Shown here: piece by piece, positions 1 through 9,000 of the stretch
How the letters are laid out: every line of letters starts with the position of its first letter
Numbering within the stretch: the first letter of the stretch is position 1
Source of the DNA: an uncultured Chlorobiota bacterium
Lineage (GTDB): Bacteria; Bacteroidota; Kapaibacteriia; OLB7
Direction of reading: 5' to 3'
DNA: 18,688 nt
Assembly: GCA_946481475.1 (NCBI GenBank)
Contig: CAMLOB010000010.1
Span: 1-18,688, forward strand
Program-made: the position numbers and the translations under genes
Notes under the pieces: model-generated
The model's input: only the letters and a program-made list of their open reading frames with translations
What the model was told of the DNA's origin: nothing
The model's database searches: none

Positions 1-3000
1 TCGTTCAGGTCGATTATCACGCTGTTCTCTCCGGCCTCCACATGCTCCTGCAGAACGGTCTTGACGACCTTTCCATTGGCATTGTAGAGCATCAGGGTCA
101 CAGCAGCATCGGCCGGAAGCCGGTAACGGATTTCCGCCTTTCCGCTGGTCGGATTCGGTGTGCTCTGCCAAAGAGCCGTTCCGTCCACCAACATTGCCGA
201 TGCTCCTGCAGCTCCGAGACTCGGCCGGACGGCCGACTGATCATCCCCCGGAGTCCGGATCGTCCCGGCACTCCCGGCCTCTCCCCCGCCGATCGCCGTC
301 GAGGTTCCCTCACCACCAAGCGTGATCGTGTGGGTCCCGGCAGGCGTGCCGTTGGTTGTGTTGCTGAGAATGGTAATCGTTCCGCTGGAAGGACCTGCCA
401 CCGTCGGTGCGTAGGTCACTTCCAGGAACTCGGCGCTTCCCGGCTCGATAAACAGACGGGAAAGACGACCGATGCTGTAGTGGTCCGGGTTGGTCCCTCC
501 AAGCTGCACATCCTGAATCAGGACCGGAAGCGTACCGTTGTTTGCAATCACTACAAACTGACGCCGCAGGTTCCCCACCGGAAGCCTCAGGGTCTGGAAG
601 AGAGATGTCGGCACAATGTTCAGCGTACGGGTACCGGCAAGACCGGTCACGTCAATCGACAGAACATCGCCGTTATCAAGCGTGACTTCCAGAACTGCGG
701 TCCGGATTCCCGCCGTACTTCCCGGAGTCGGCGTCAGGATAAGTCCAAGCTCGAATCTCTGTCCCGGAGCAACCGTCACCGGAGTTGTCGGCCACGGATT
801 TGCCGGATCTTCGGCAATCTCGCCCGATCCGACGATCGCAATGTTCGTGATGCCGACAAGTGTGCCGGAGTTGTTCTCCAGAACTGCAACGCCGGTCGAC
901 GACGAACCGTCGATCACTGCCGGCGGCAGCTCCACATTACGTCCTTCGAGTCCGACCTTGCCGACGCCGAAGAGATCGATATAGTAATAGCCCCGCTCGG
1001 TTATTCCCGGAATAATCACTGTTGAATCGTTGGTCACCACCTGGACCGATGCCCGGCGCGAACCGGAACGCTGAGGCGTGAACGCAACGTCGAACGAGGT
1101 ACCGATTCCGGGCGGAAGCACATAGTTTCCTTCGGCATCTCTTCCGATACCGGTGAAGCCTGCCAGAATCTTGAACTCGTCGACATCCCCGGCAACGATG
1201 CGGAATTCTTCGGCATCGATCAGCAGATCGCACTCACCGTCGTTGAAGATCGTGCCGGTCATCGTCGAAGTTCCGCGCACATCGGTGTTCGGGAAGACCA
1301 GCGCTTTCGGCAACTCATCCTCTCCCACTCCGTTGGCGAGTGCCGGACCGATACCGGTACCGACAAGTTCGAAGTTCAACATACCTTCCACTCTGCCGTT
1401 ATCGACGTCAAGTCCGAAGAAGTTGCTTCCATTGGTCTGGAAGAAAGCCCGTGCACGACGGGAATTCGCCAGGATCGGCTGGAACCCGATGTAGATCGAC
1501 TGGGTGACGCCGGGCGGAATCGAGATCGGCAACTGCAGCGGATTGCCGCTTGCGTCCGACACGAAGTAGTCGGGAGCGGAAATCGGGTTCCCGAAATTAT
1601 CACGGAACAACGGATAGGGAGGCGTTCCCTGCCGAATCGCCGCATCCACAAGGAACGCGTCGTTCGACTCGATAAGGAACGGCTCGTCACCGATGCTCTT
1701 GACCGTCACCTCCAGCACTTCCGTCTCCAGAGCAACGCACTTGAAGACGCTCCGGAAGACCGTCGCTCCGGCTCCGAGCGGTTCGCCACCGACGGCAAAG
1801 GTCGCTCCGGCTCCGGAGGAGAAGATCTGCAGGAGGTAGCGACGGACCTCACCCTCGGCATTGACGATCAGCGTCGCCTCCTGGATATTGACCCGGGCAT
1901 CCGGTGCAAAGGTAATCACCGGCGAAACGCTCCCTCCCAGAGGGATGTTGTCCGAAGTCCGGTCGATCCGGAACTGTCCCGTCGGGTCGATCAGCGTATA
2001 GGTAATCGACGCGGGAGGGCCCGGAACGTTCGGAAGCGTCAGCGTGAGGGGCGTATAGGTCTGCACCGTGTTGTTAGGCTGTCGTATACCCAGAAAGAGC
2101 GTATCGCCGTTCGCGACGCCGGGCGTTCCTCCCTGGGCAATATTGCCGGTCCATAGAACGCGAGGAATTCCCTGGCCGGCCAGAATGTATGTCCGGACCA
2201 CCTGTCCGGAATTGTCCTCCACCTTCAGTGTCGCATAGCGAGGGCCGAGGGTGGTCGGACGGAAACTCAGTGTCGGCGTACTACCGTTGACACCGAACGA
2301 CCCGGTAGCCGGAGTAATGGAATAATCACCGGCCGCTCCCCCCCCGATCGTGTACTTGAACGTTGTGGCGCACTGGTTAAAGAAGCGGAACGGCTGGAAG
2401 GTCTGCGTACTGCTGAGAACTACCTGCCGGCCGACAAGAAGGGTATCTCCGTCCTTCATCGTGGAGGTTCCTCCCTGGACGACATCGCCGAGAACACCAC
2501 CCGGACAGAACGTATAGAGCGTGCCTGCCTGAATCGAGGTCGATGAGACATTGACGCTGTTGTTTGCGGTTGTTGTGCTGGCGCTCGCAGGCGAGCCCGG
2601 GGTGACGCTCAGGAAGGTGGAATTGTTCCAGCCAAGACCGATCGATGCGGATGACTGTGTGCCGCTTCCTCCCCAGCCGCTACACGTGTTGCCGGTTCCG
2701 TCAATCGGCTCGATGTAGTAGAATTCGATCTTGTTTGTCCCTTCGTACAGACGTGCCTGCACCGAGACCTCGGAGAGGTAGCCCGTCCCCCCCTGACCGA
2801 GACCGATCTGATCGTACCAGACCACAAAAATGCGGTTTGGCGAACTGCCGGTGGTCATGTACCGAACGGCCGAGCTGTAGCACGAGCCGAACCCGGCCTC
2901 GCCGTCGGTCAACCGCATATCGTCCCAGAAGGGGGCGATTCCAGGTCCTCCCATCGAGGAAAATCCGTTGCCGGCCGTGGCGGCGGAAGCGCTACCGAAT

Positions 3001-3275
3001 TTGATCAGACCGGCAGTGCCGATCGTAACCTGTGTGTAGCTCGTTCCATTGTAATTAAACGTAAAGCCGATGTTGACAAGGGCCTCGTTGTGAGGATTTC
3101 CCTGTCCCCAACCATTTGCTCCGGCTCTGGTTCCCTGCCAGAGTGTGTTGAAGCTGCCGGTAATCTGACTACCGGTCCCCGCATTGAAAACGTAGTTCAA
3201 CTGTGCATGCAGCTCGGCTGATGTGCCAAGCATCACACCCAGGAGAACAAGGAACATGTAACTTGTTCGCCTCAT
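1..3275 (-). CDS. Giant T9SS-exported surface protein, choice-of-anchor-D-like (paralogue A), C-terminus cut by window edge
   Basis: An open frame runs unbroken from ATG at 3275 to the left edge (at least 1091 codons). I checked the frame at 3275, 2340, 1383 and 3, including across the C-run at 2338-2345. The N-terminus MRRTSYMFLVLLGVMLGTSA...HAQ is a Sec signal peptide, with cleavage expected around residue 24-25. Residues about 26-257 form a beta-rich head (GFTFNYNG, IAPFWDDM, SPNRIFVVW, ARLYEGTNKIEFYY). Two copies of a GGT...GDTLL module follow, then a region with FKC, a cysteine module (NDGECDLLID), TNDST, two Ig-like modules, and the start of a sorting domain (TPNP; ends at ENSVIIDLN). 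Compared with B and C, only about 25 residues are missing. The head and repeats suggest a structural or adhesive role at the cell surface. No catalytic residues were recognised. The start has only a weak AGG at 3283-3285. Confidence 0.9.
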   Translation of the reverse strand, partial: MRRTSYMFLVLLGVMLGTSAELHAQLNYVFNAGTGSQITGSFNTLWQGTRAGANGWGQGNPHNEALVNIGFTFNYNGTSYTQVTIGTAGLIKFGSASAATAGNGFSSMGGPGIAPFWDDMRLTDGEAGFGSCYSSAVRYMTTGSSPNRIFVVWYDQIGLGQGGTGYLSEVSVQARLYEGTNKIEFYYIEPIDGTGNTCSGWGGSGTQSSASIGLGWNNSTFLSVTPGSPASASTTTANNSVNVSSTSIQAGTLYTFCPGGVLGDVVQGGTSTMKDGDTLLVGRQVVLSSTQTFQPFRFFNQCATTFKYTIGGGAAGDYSITPATGSFGVNGSTPTLSFRPTTLGPRYATLKVEDNSGQVVRTYILAGQGIPRVLWTGNIAQGGTPGVANGDTLFLGIRQPNNTVQTYTPLTLTLPNVPGPPASITYTLIDPTGQFRIDRTSDNIPLGGSVSPVITFAPDARVNIQEATLIVNAEGEVRRYLLQIFSSGAGATFAVGGEPLGAGATVFRSVFKCVALETEVLEVTVKSIGDEPFLIESNDAFLVDAAIRQGTPPYPLFRDNFGNPISAPDYFVSDASGNPLQLPISIPPGVTQSIYIGFQPILANSRRARAFFQTNGSNFFGLDVDNGRVEGMLNFELVGTGIGPALANGVGEDELPKALVFPNTDVRGTSTMTGTIFNDGECDLLIDAEEFRIVAGDVDEFKILAGFTGIGRDAEGNYVLPPGIGTSFDVAFTPQRSGSRRASVQVVTNDSTVIIPGITERGYYYIDLFGVGKVGLEGRNVELPPAVIDGSSSTGVAVLENNSGTLVGITNIAIVGSGEIAEDPANPWPTTPVTVAPGQRFELGLILTPTPGSTAGIRTAVLEVTLDNGDVLSIDVTGLAGTRTLNIVPTSLFQTLRLPVGNLRRQFVVIANNGTLPVLIQDVQLGGTNPDHYSIGRLSRLFIEPGSAEFLEVTYAPTVAGPSSGTITILSNTTNGTPAGTHTITLGGEGTSTAIGGGEAGSAGTIRTPGDDQSAVRPSLGAAGASAMLVDGTALWQSTPNPTSGKAEIRYRLPADAAVTLMLYNANGKVVKTVLQEHVEAGENSVIIDLN
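1825..2489 (-). repeat. Internal tandem duplication in paralogue A (two GGT...GDTLL modules)
   Basis: Two successive modules, about 2148-2489 and 1825-2147, begin with the related segments VVQGGTSTMKDGDTLL and IAQGGTPGVANGDTLF. Each then runs through a QTF/QTY-containing strand, a GDYSI or GQFRI strand, a TPTLSF or SPVITF strand, and ends in ATLKVED or ATLIVNA plus an aromatic-rich strand. Boundaries were set by eye. The same duplication is seen in B and C. I do not recognise a named family for this module. It resembles an Ig-like beta-sandwich. Confidence 0.6.
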
Positions 3276-3296
3276 AGATGGACCTGTAAAGTTTGA

Positions 3297-3305
3297 TTTA
3301 TGTAT
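3297..3305 (-). promoter_or_regulatory. ATACATAAA motif, possible -10 element of paralogue A
   Basis: On the minus strand the nonamer ATACATAAA ends 21 bases before the ATG at 3275. The identical nonamer lies 20 bases before the start of paralogue B, and a related ATACACATAT lies 20 bases before C. It could be a -10 element giving a short leader, or a leader or translation-enhancing element. No convincing -33/-35 partner was found. That function is inferred. Confidence 0.3.
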
Positions 3306-3403
3306 GAATACACGTAAAAGCAGTATGCACAGAAAGCAGCGGCCCCGTTTTGTCGTTTGAGTCTGTTTTTCATTCCATCTTTAGCGAGGAGGCCCCGATT
3401 GAG

Positions 3404-3425
3404 TTGGTTTGAAGCGTCAAACCAA
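3404..3425. promoter_or_regulatory. Perfect 9-bp inverted repeat, candidate operator
   Basis: TTGGTTTGA (3404-3412) and TCAAACCAA (3417-3425) are exact reverse complements separated by AGCG. The repeat sits between two divergent starts, where no terminator is needed, and has no following T-run on the plus strand. A regulator binding site is therefore more likely than a terminator. Function is inferred. Confidence 0.4.
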
Positions 3426-3442
3426 TTATGTTAGCTACATAA
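3426..3442. promoter_or_regulatory. Second inverted repeat, TTATGT-5-ACATAA, abutting the first
   Basis: TTATGT (3426-3431) and ACATAA (3437-3442) form 6-bp arms around a 5-base spacer and start immediately after the 9-bp repeat ends. AT-rich dyads with a short spacer are typical of dimeric repressor or activator sites. This is a candidate only. Confidence 0.3.
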
Positions 3443-3540
3443 CACATGCAATATACGAAAGAGTTACAGCTCCCTCTTGGAAAATGTGAAAAAATTGCCT
3501 CTATAACCCTTCGACAACAAACACAAAACCGGATACGGAC

Positions 3541-4584
3541 GTGAATCGTTTGCCTGCAACGCCGATTTTTTTTCTTCTCCTCATTCTTTGCTCACCGGAT
3601 CGGCTTGCCGGACAGAACCGCTCGTCGGCAGACTCCATCGCATTCCTTCTGGCCGACGGAAAACAGCATTTTTACACCCATCACTACGCCGAGGCGGCTG
3701 ACAGGTACCGAAAAGCATTGAAGTTGAAAGGGGGAAATCCGGACGTCCTGCTGGAACTGGCATGGGCATACTTTGAACAGGGAGAGTATCTGGCCAGCCT
3801 CGATGCGGCAAACGAGGGGAGCTACCTTCAGTCGGATATGGCCGAGCAATTCTACACGCTGGTTTCGCTGAATTACTACTTCAATCTCTCTCTGGCGCAG
3901 AATGATCTGGAATTCTCCAGACGAAGCCAGGAAGAGATCGACAACTACAAGGCCTTTTCGCTGAAGGAGCCGGACGGACACGACCGCTATCTTCGGCTCG
4001 GGATCACCTACCTGAAGCGGGGAGACAGTGCGGAGGTCCTGGCCGCCATCGGGACGGCAATCCGCCTACAACCCGATTTTGTTCTGGCCCACAGGATTCT
4101 GGGCAAGGTGTACGATCTCAATGGAATGGATGCCGAGGCGGCTATGGCCTATTCCACCGCCCTGTTCACCAATCCGGACATTATCTATGCGGAGCGCATC
4201 GCAACATTCTTCGAAAAAGCCCTCTGCAGAGCCGCCATGCCGGATGCCGAGGGTTGCGACTCACTCACCCGTCCGTCGGGACGTATCGAACTTCTGACCG
4301 AAGGCCTTTCCCGTCTGATTGCCGAGCATAATCTGACCGACACTTCCGCAGTTGAATTTTACCTCCCCTGGTTCAGGGAGATGGTTGACAGCAACTACGT
4401 CGAACCTTTTCTCCGCCATATCTACCGCTCCATAGAACTCCCTGAAAATAATCAGTGGATCACGGATCATCCGGAACGGATGCGGGAATTCCTGAGCTGG
4501 AGCGGCCGATACGAGTGGCCCCGAATCGACACGTCGTCGACCATGGAGGGAGCAGAGGAAGAAACCGGAATGATCACGGAATGA
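3541..4584 (+). CDS. Exported tetratricopeptide-repeat (TPR) protein
   Basis: This 347-residue protein starts at GTG 3541. No in-frame ATG occurs until residue 100, and the signal peptide follows the GTG directly. A hydrophobic stretch (IFFLLLILC) and LAGQ near residue 25 indicate Sec export. The cysteine is not in a good lipobox, since leucine precedes it. TPR-like helical pairs are visible at about residues 36-69, 70-103, 148-179 and 180-213 (for example YAEAADRYRKALKL and AEAAMAYSTALFTNPD). The C-terminal 120 residues are not clearly TPR and end in an acidic tail. TPR domains bind other proteins, so a periplasmic or outer-membrane scaffold role is likely, with no partner shown. The upstream region has only a weak GGA ribosome site. 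The final 11 bases overlap the convergent WD40 gene. Confidence 0.85.
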   Translation: MNRLPATPIFFLLLILCSPDRLAGQNRSSADSIAFLLADGKQHFYTHHYAEAADRYRKALKLKGGNPDVLLELAWAYFEQGEYLASLDAANEGSYLQSDMAEQFYTLVSLNYYFNLSLAQNDLEFSRRSQEEIDNYKAFSLKEPDGHDRYLRLGITYLKRGDSAEVLAAIGTAIRLQPDFVLAHRILGKVYDLNGMDAEAAMAYSTALFTNPDIIYAERIATFFEKALCRAAMPDAEGCDSLTRPSGRIELLTEGLSRLIAEHNLTDTSAVEFYLPWFREMVDSNYVEPFLRHIYRSIELPENNQWITDHPERMREFLSWSGRYEWPRIDTSSTMEGAEEETGMITE

Positions 4585-5950
4585 TCCGAACCGCTCGCCA
4601 CGCTCTGTCGGCTCCGTTGAGAATCGTCACGAAGTAGGTACCCGATGGGAGGAAGGCAAGATCGAGTTCCAGATTGATCCGCTCCGGCACCACCGCAACC
4701 GAGAGAACCGGTCGACCCAGCACATCCACCACCAAGAGTTCTCCTCGTTTCACCGCCGGAAAACTCCCCTCTACCCTGAGTCGCCCTTCGGAGCGGGTAA
4801 GAAGGTTCGGATAGAGACGAAGGAAGGCGGAGTCCGTCACTCCGTCACCATTAACTCCAACAGCCTGGGAAACATCCCATATACGGGCCGTGCTGTCGTA
4901 GCTGGCGGTCACCACACGCTTTCCCTCCGGACTGAACCGGGCCGTAAATACCCGGTCCGTGTGGCCGAACAGAGGCATCACCCCCGCACCCGTCGTGCTG
5001 TTCCAGACTCCGGCCGACCAATCCTCACTGGCGGTCACCACAAAGCGGCCGTCCGGACTGAATGTAGCTTCGCGCAACCGTCCCTGGTGATTCGCAAGGT
5101 CTACCAACAATTCTCCGGTTTCGGCATCCCAGATCTTTGCCGTGGCGTCAAAACTTGCGGTGACGATACGGGATCCGTCGGAACTGTAGAAGGCTGTGCG
5201 CAGTCTTCCCTGGTGACCGCTCAGCGTCAGCAGGGAATCTCCGGTTTCCGCATCCCAGATAATTGCGATGCCGTCGAACCCTGCGGAGACGAGACGGGAT
5301 CCGTCGGGACTGAAGTTGACCATGTTGATGTTGTCTCCGTGCCCCTCAAGTCGGTGCAGAAGCGTTCCGCTCTCCACATCCCAGAGAATAATGCGGTTGT
5401 CGAATCCGGCCGAAGCGATTATCGATCCCTGGGGATTGAACGCAACGCTGAAGAGCCGATCCGTATGCCCCACCAGTTTCCAGCGCTCCTCTCCGGTCTC
5501 CGCATTCCAGACACGCACGGTGGAATCCCACAGTCCGCCGGCAACCCACTTGCCGTCCGGGCTGATGGCTGCGTCCCGAATCCGGCTGACGGCGGAGAAC
5601 GTCCGCAGAAGCTCTCCTGTGGCGGTATTCCATAACCGGACGGCCGGGTCGTCGCTGATGGTCATGATACGGGAACCATCCTTGATGAACGTGGCCAGAA
5701 TCACTCGCAGCCCCCCCCCGCCGTAGGTCCGTATCACTTCGCCTGTGCCGGCATTCCAGAGCTTTGCGGTCCCGTCATATCCCGCAGTCACGACGGTGTT
5801 ACCGTCCGGACTGAACTCTCCCCAGGAAACAGGCGCATTGTGTCCCCGGAGAATAATCTGCCCGGTACAGGTCGCCCCGACCGTCACGCTAAAAAAAATA
5901 CCGCTCAAGAGAGCGAACCTCGCTTTCCGAAGTTTCATAAATTGGAACAT
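4574..5950 (-). CDS. Exported WD40-repeat protein with T9SS type A sorting domain
   Basis: The frame encodes about 458 residues from ATG 5950. GTG 5956 and ATG 5938 are alternatives. I chose 5950 because AAGAG lies 5 bases upstream, whereas ATG 5938 would give the neatest signal peptide (MKLRK, then a hydrophobic core to GQ). Residues about 34-359 contain eight WD repeats with the usual GH...FSPDG...(V)TA(G/S)xD...(L/I)WD pattern. Repeats 2 and 3 have lost the GH pair. Residues about 377-458 match a T9SS C-terminal domain: LRLYPN, ELLVVDVLGRPV, LPSGTYFVTI, and a short terminal strand. The protein should be a beta-propeller secreted through T9SS and held at, or released from, the cell surface, probably as a protein-binding platform. 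No enzymatic domain is attached. It is divergent from the FG-GAP gene and convergent with the TPR gene. Confidence 0.88.
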   Translation of the reverse strand: MFQFMKLRKARFALLSGIFFSVTVGATCTGQIILRGHNAPVSWGEFSPDGNTVVTAGYDGTAKLWNAGTGEVIRTYGGGGLRVILATFIKDGSRIMTISDDPAVRLWNTATGELLRTFSAVSRIRDAAISPDGKWVAGGLWDSTVRVWNAETGEERWKLVGHTDRLFSVAFNPQGSIIASAGFDNRIILWDVESGTLLHRLEGHGDNINMVNFSPDGSRLVSAGFDGIAIIWDAETGDSLLTLSGHQGRLRTAFYSSDGSRIVTASFDATAKIWDAETGELLVDLANHQGRLREATFSPDGRFVVTASEDWSAGVWNSTTGAGVMPLFGHTDRVFTARFSPEGKRVVTASYDSTARIWDVSQAVGVNGDGVTDSAFLRLYPNLLTRSEGRLRVEGSFPAVKRGELLVVDVLGRPVLSVAVVPERINLELDLAFLPSGTYFVTILNGADRAWRAVRIIP

Positions 5951-6020
5951 GTACACTCTTGTTGTGATTCCGCACTATGCGGGAAACGACTCGTTGTATT
6001 CTTTGCCAAAGTTAAAAATA

Positions 6021-6038
6021 TCCCCTTTGAGGAGGGGA
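6021..6038 (+). promoter_or_regulatory. Hairpin overlapping the ribosome binding site of the FG-GAP gene
   Basis: TCCCCT (6021-6026) can pair with AGGGGA (6033-6038) around the loop TTGAGG. The Shine-Dalgarno sequence GAGGAGG (6029-6035) lies partly in the loop and partly in the 3' arm, about 11 bases before ATG 6047. It is the strongest ribosome site in the window along with that of paralogue B, and it supports the 6047 start. Whether the hairpin limits translation is unknown. Confidence 0.45.
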
Positions 6039-6046
6039 CTTGAATC

Positions 6047-9000
6047 ATGGGAAAATTCGAGAACCGCCGTATGCTGTGCCATCCACACCGTTTTGCTCTC
6101 TGTTTCCGTCTCTGCCTCTTCCTCCACATGCTTCCGTTTATCGCTGGCGCACAGGACCGTGCCGAAGCCCCTCTGTTCGAACTGATCGGACCGGAAACAT
6201 CGGGCATCGGGTTCTCCAACCATATTATCGAGTCCGATACTTTTTACATGAGCGTTTTTATCTATGCCTATAACGGCGGCGGAGTGGCTGTAGGAGATAT
6301 CAATCGTGATGGTCTCCCCGATCTGTATTTTTCCGGAACCCAGACACATTCCCCCAGCAGGCTCTACCTGAACAAGGGGGGGATGCGATTCGAGGACATA
6401 AGCGCATCCGCCGGAGTTCTGGACTCGGTCGGAGTGCGTTTCGGTCTGGCAATGATTGACATTGACGGCGACGACGATCTGGATATATACGTCTGCAAAC
6501 AGGACGCACCGAATCGGCTTTACATCAATAACGGAGACCTGACCTTCACCGACAAGGCAAAGGAATTCGGCCTCGACTACTGTTGCAGCAGTACGCAGGG
6601 ATCGTTCTTTGACTACGACAACGACGGAGATCTGGACCTGTATCTGGGCATCAACGGCCAGGCATTCGAACGCCACCCGATGGTCAAGGGTCTTCCCGAC
6701 AAACTCTTCCGCAACGATGACGGAATCTTCCGGGACGTCTCAGAGGAGGCAGGCATTCACGATGAAGGATATGCACTGAGCGTGACGGTCGGAGACATCA
6801 ACGAGGACGGACGCCCCGACATCTACGTCACAAACGACTTTTCAATTCGCGACCGCATGTATATCAACAACGGTGACGGAACGTTCACCAACGGTATGGA
6901 GCAACTGATGCGGCATACCAGCGCGGCCTCGATGGGTTCGGATATTGCCGACTTCAATAATGACGGTCTGCTGGACATTGTGGGACTGGACATGATGCCC
7001 GAAACGCACTGGCGCAAGATGAGCAATGCCACCAGTCTCTCCACGTTCAGTCCCGTCTTCGACTCCACCCAGTTGATGCGGAACACGCTGTTGATGAATC
7101 GGGGACTCGGCTATTTCAGCGATATCGGTCAGTATGCCGGAATGTCGGAAACCGACTGGAGCTGGGGTCCGCTGGTTGCCGACTACGACAACGACGGACA
7201 CAAAGATCTGTTCATCACCAACGGATTCAAACGGGATGTCCTGAATCTGGACATCACCCAGTATTTCAATCCTCACATTTCCCGTCTCGACCTGCTGCAA
7301 CAGATTCCCGAACTCCGGCTGCCGAACTATGTCTTCCGCAACAACGGGAATCTGACCTTTACCAACATGACCGAAACGTGGAACGCCAACCAGATCGTCA
7401 ACTCCAACGGTATCGCTTTCGGCGATTTTGATGTGGACGGAGACCTGGATCTGGTCATCAACAATCTGGACAGTGTTCCCTTTATTCTGAAAAATCAGGC
7501 AGTTGAACAGAAGCGAGGGGCATGGCTGCAGGTCGTGCTTGAGGGAGAAGGAAAGAATTCACGCGGGATCGGAGCACGCCTTTACGTTCGCCAAAAGGGG
7601 AAACAGCCGACAACCCAGATGCAGGAAATGATTCCGGTGCGGAGCTACCTCTCATCGATGGAATATCTGCTCCATTTCGGACTGGGGCTGGCCGACAGGA
7701 TCGATGAACTTGAAGTGCGGTGGCCCGACGGAGCACGGCAGTTGCTGACCAACGTCAAGGTGAATCAACGACTGAGACTGCGAAGGAAGGATGCCCGGGA
7801 TCCTGACAGGGATGACAAGGAGAGTGCCGGAGAGGGACCGGTAGCCGGTACGATTTTCCGACAGGAACCTTCCGGAAGGCTCTCGCCGTTCCGGCATATC
7901 GAGAATTCCATCAATGATTTCTACCGCGAACGTCTTCTCCCCCGCCGTTTTTCCATCAGCGGACCGGGTATGGCGGTTGGAGATGTGAATGGCGATGGAC
8001 TCGAAGACCTCTGGCTTGGACAGGGGAGGTCGACTCCGGGACGGATTCTGTTGCAAAGAGCCGACGGATCCTTCCTCCCCTCGGACCTGCCGGAGGAACT
8101 GACCGCAGACTCACTCAGTGAGGATTTGGGAGGAATATTCTTCGATGCCGACGACGACGGTGACCTTGATCTGTACGTCGTCTCCGGAGGTGATGAAGTC
8201 GGGCCGGAAAGACCGGAACTGCAGGATCGACTCTACCGCAACAACGGCAAGGGAGGATTCGAACGGGACAGCACGGCCCTGCCGGAGATGCGGACCAGCG
8301 GCTCGTGCATCGCAGCCGCCGACTACGATAATGATGGCGATGCCGATCTCTTCGTCTCGGGACGGGTTGTGCCGGGCCTCTACGGTGAGGCTCCGCGCAG
8401 CTACCTCCTGCGGAACACCAACGGGAAGTTCGTTGATGTCACAGCCGAGGTCGCCCCGGAGCTTCTGCATCCCGGAATGGTCAGCAGTGCCCTCTGGACC
8501 GACTACGACAATGATGGAGATCCCGACCTGATGATCGTCGGCGAGTGGATGACGCCTCGGCTCTACCGTAATCAAAACGGAACCTTCGCTGATGTCACAA
8601 GCCGGAGCGGCCTGGAAGGATTTGAAGGGTGGTGGAACAGTCTGATGGGAGCCGACCTGGATGGAGACGGCGATATCGACTATGTGGCGGGCAATCTGGG
8701 ACTGAATACCAAACCGGAACTGCAGGCCTCAAGCAGCCATCCCCTGCAACTGCATGTGAACGATTTTGACGGCAACGGAAGCCGGGATCTTATCATCTCC
8801 TATTACTATCGCGGAAAGCAATATCCCACCCGAAACAAGGCCGACCTTGCGATGCAGATGGGAACGTACATCAAACGGAAATTTCCCACCACCTCGGCCT
8901 ATGCCCTGGCCACCCTTCCGGAAATCCTTCCCGTCGAGAGACTTGACTCGGCAGACGTCCGGAAAGTCCACACCTTCTCCAGCCTCTGCTTCAGAAACAA

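Larger units (their letters stand above)
3276..3540. promoter_or_regulatory. Divergent intergenic region between paralogue A and the TPR gene
   Basis: These 265 bases must hold the promoters of both divergent genes. The region is more AT-rich than the flanking genes. I see two abutting inverted repeats (3404-3425 and 3426-3442). I also see a weak TTGGAA (3477-3482) and TATAAC (3502-3507) pair, spaced 19 bases apart, facing the TPR gene. On the minus strand, ATACATAAA (3297-3305) lies 21 bases before the start of paralogue A. No small gene is supported here. Confidence 0.5.

Noticed and set aside
42..1025. Plus-strand open frame of 327 codons opposite paralogue A
   Set aside because: It is an antisense shadow of the GC-rich coding strand. 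Its translation is Arg/Ser/Cys-rich with no domain, while the minus frame is clearly homologous to B, C and D.
2331..2350. Possible frameshift at the C-run in paralogue A
   Set aside because: Reading codons on both sides shows the same frame (YTIGGGAAGDYSI), so the gene is intact here.
3541..3615. TPR protein as a lipoprotein
   Set aside because: The only nearby cysteine is preceded by leucine (LLILC), which does not fit a lipobox. Cleavage near LAGQ is more likely.
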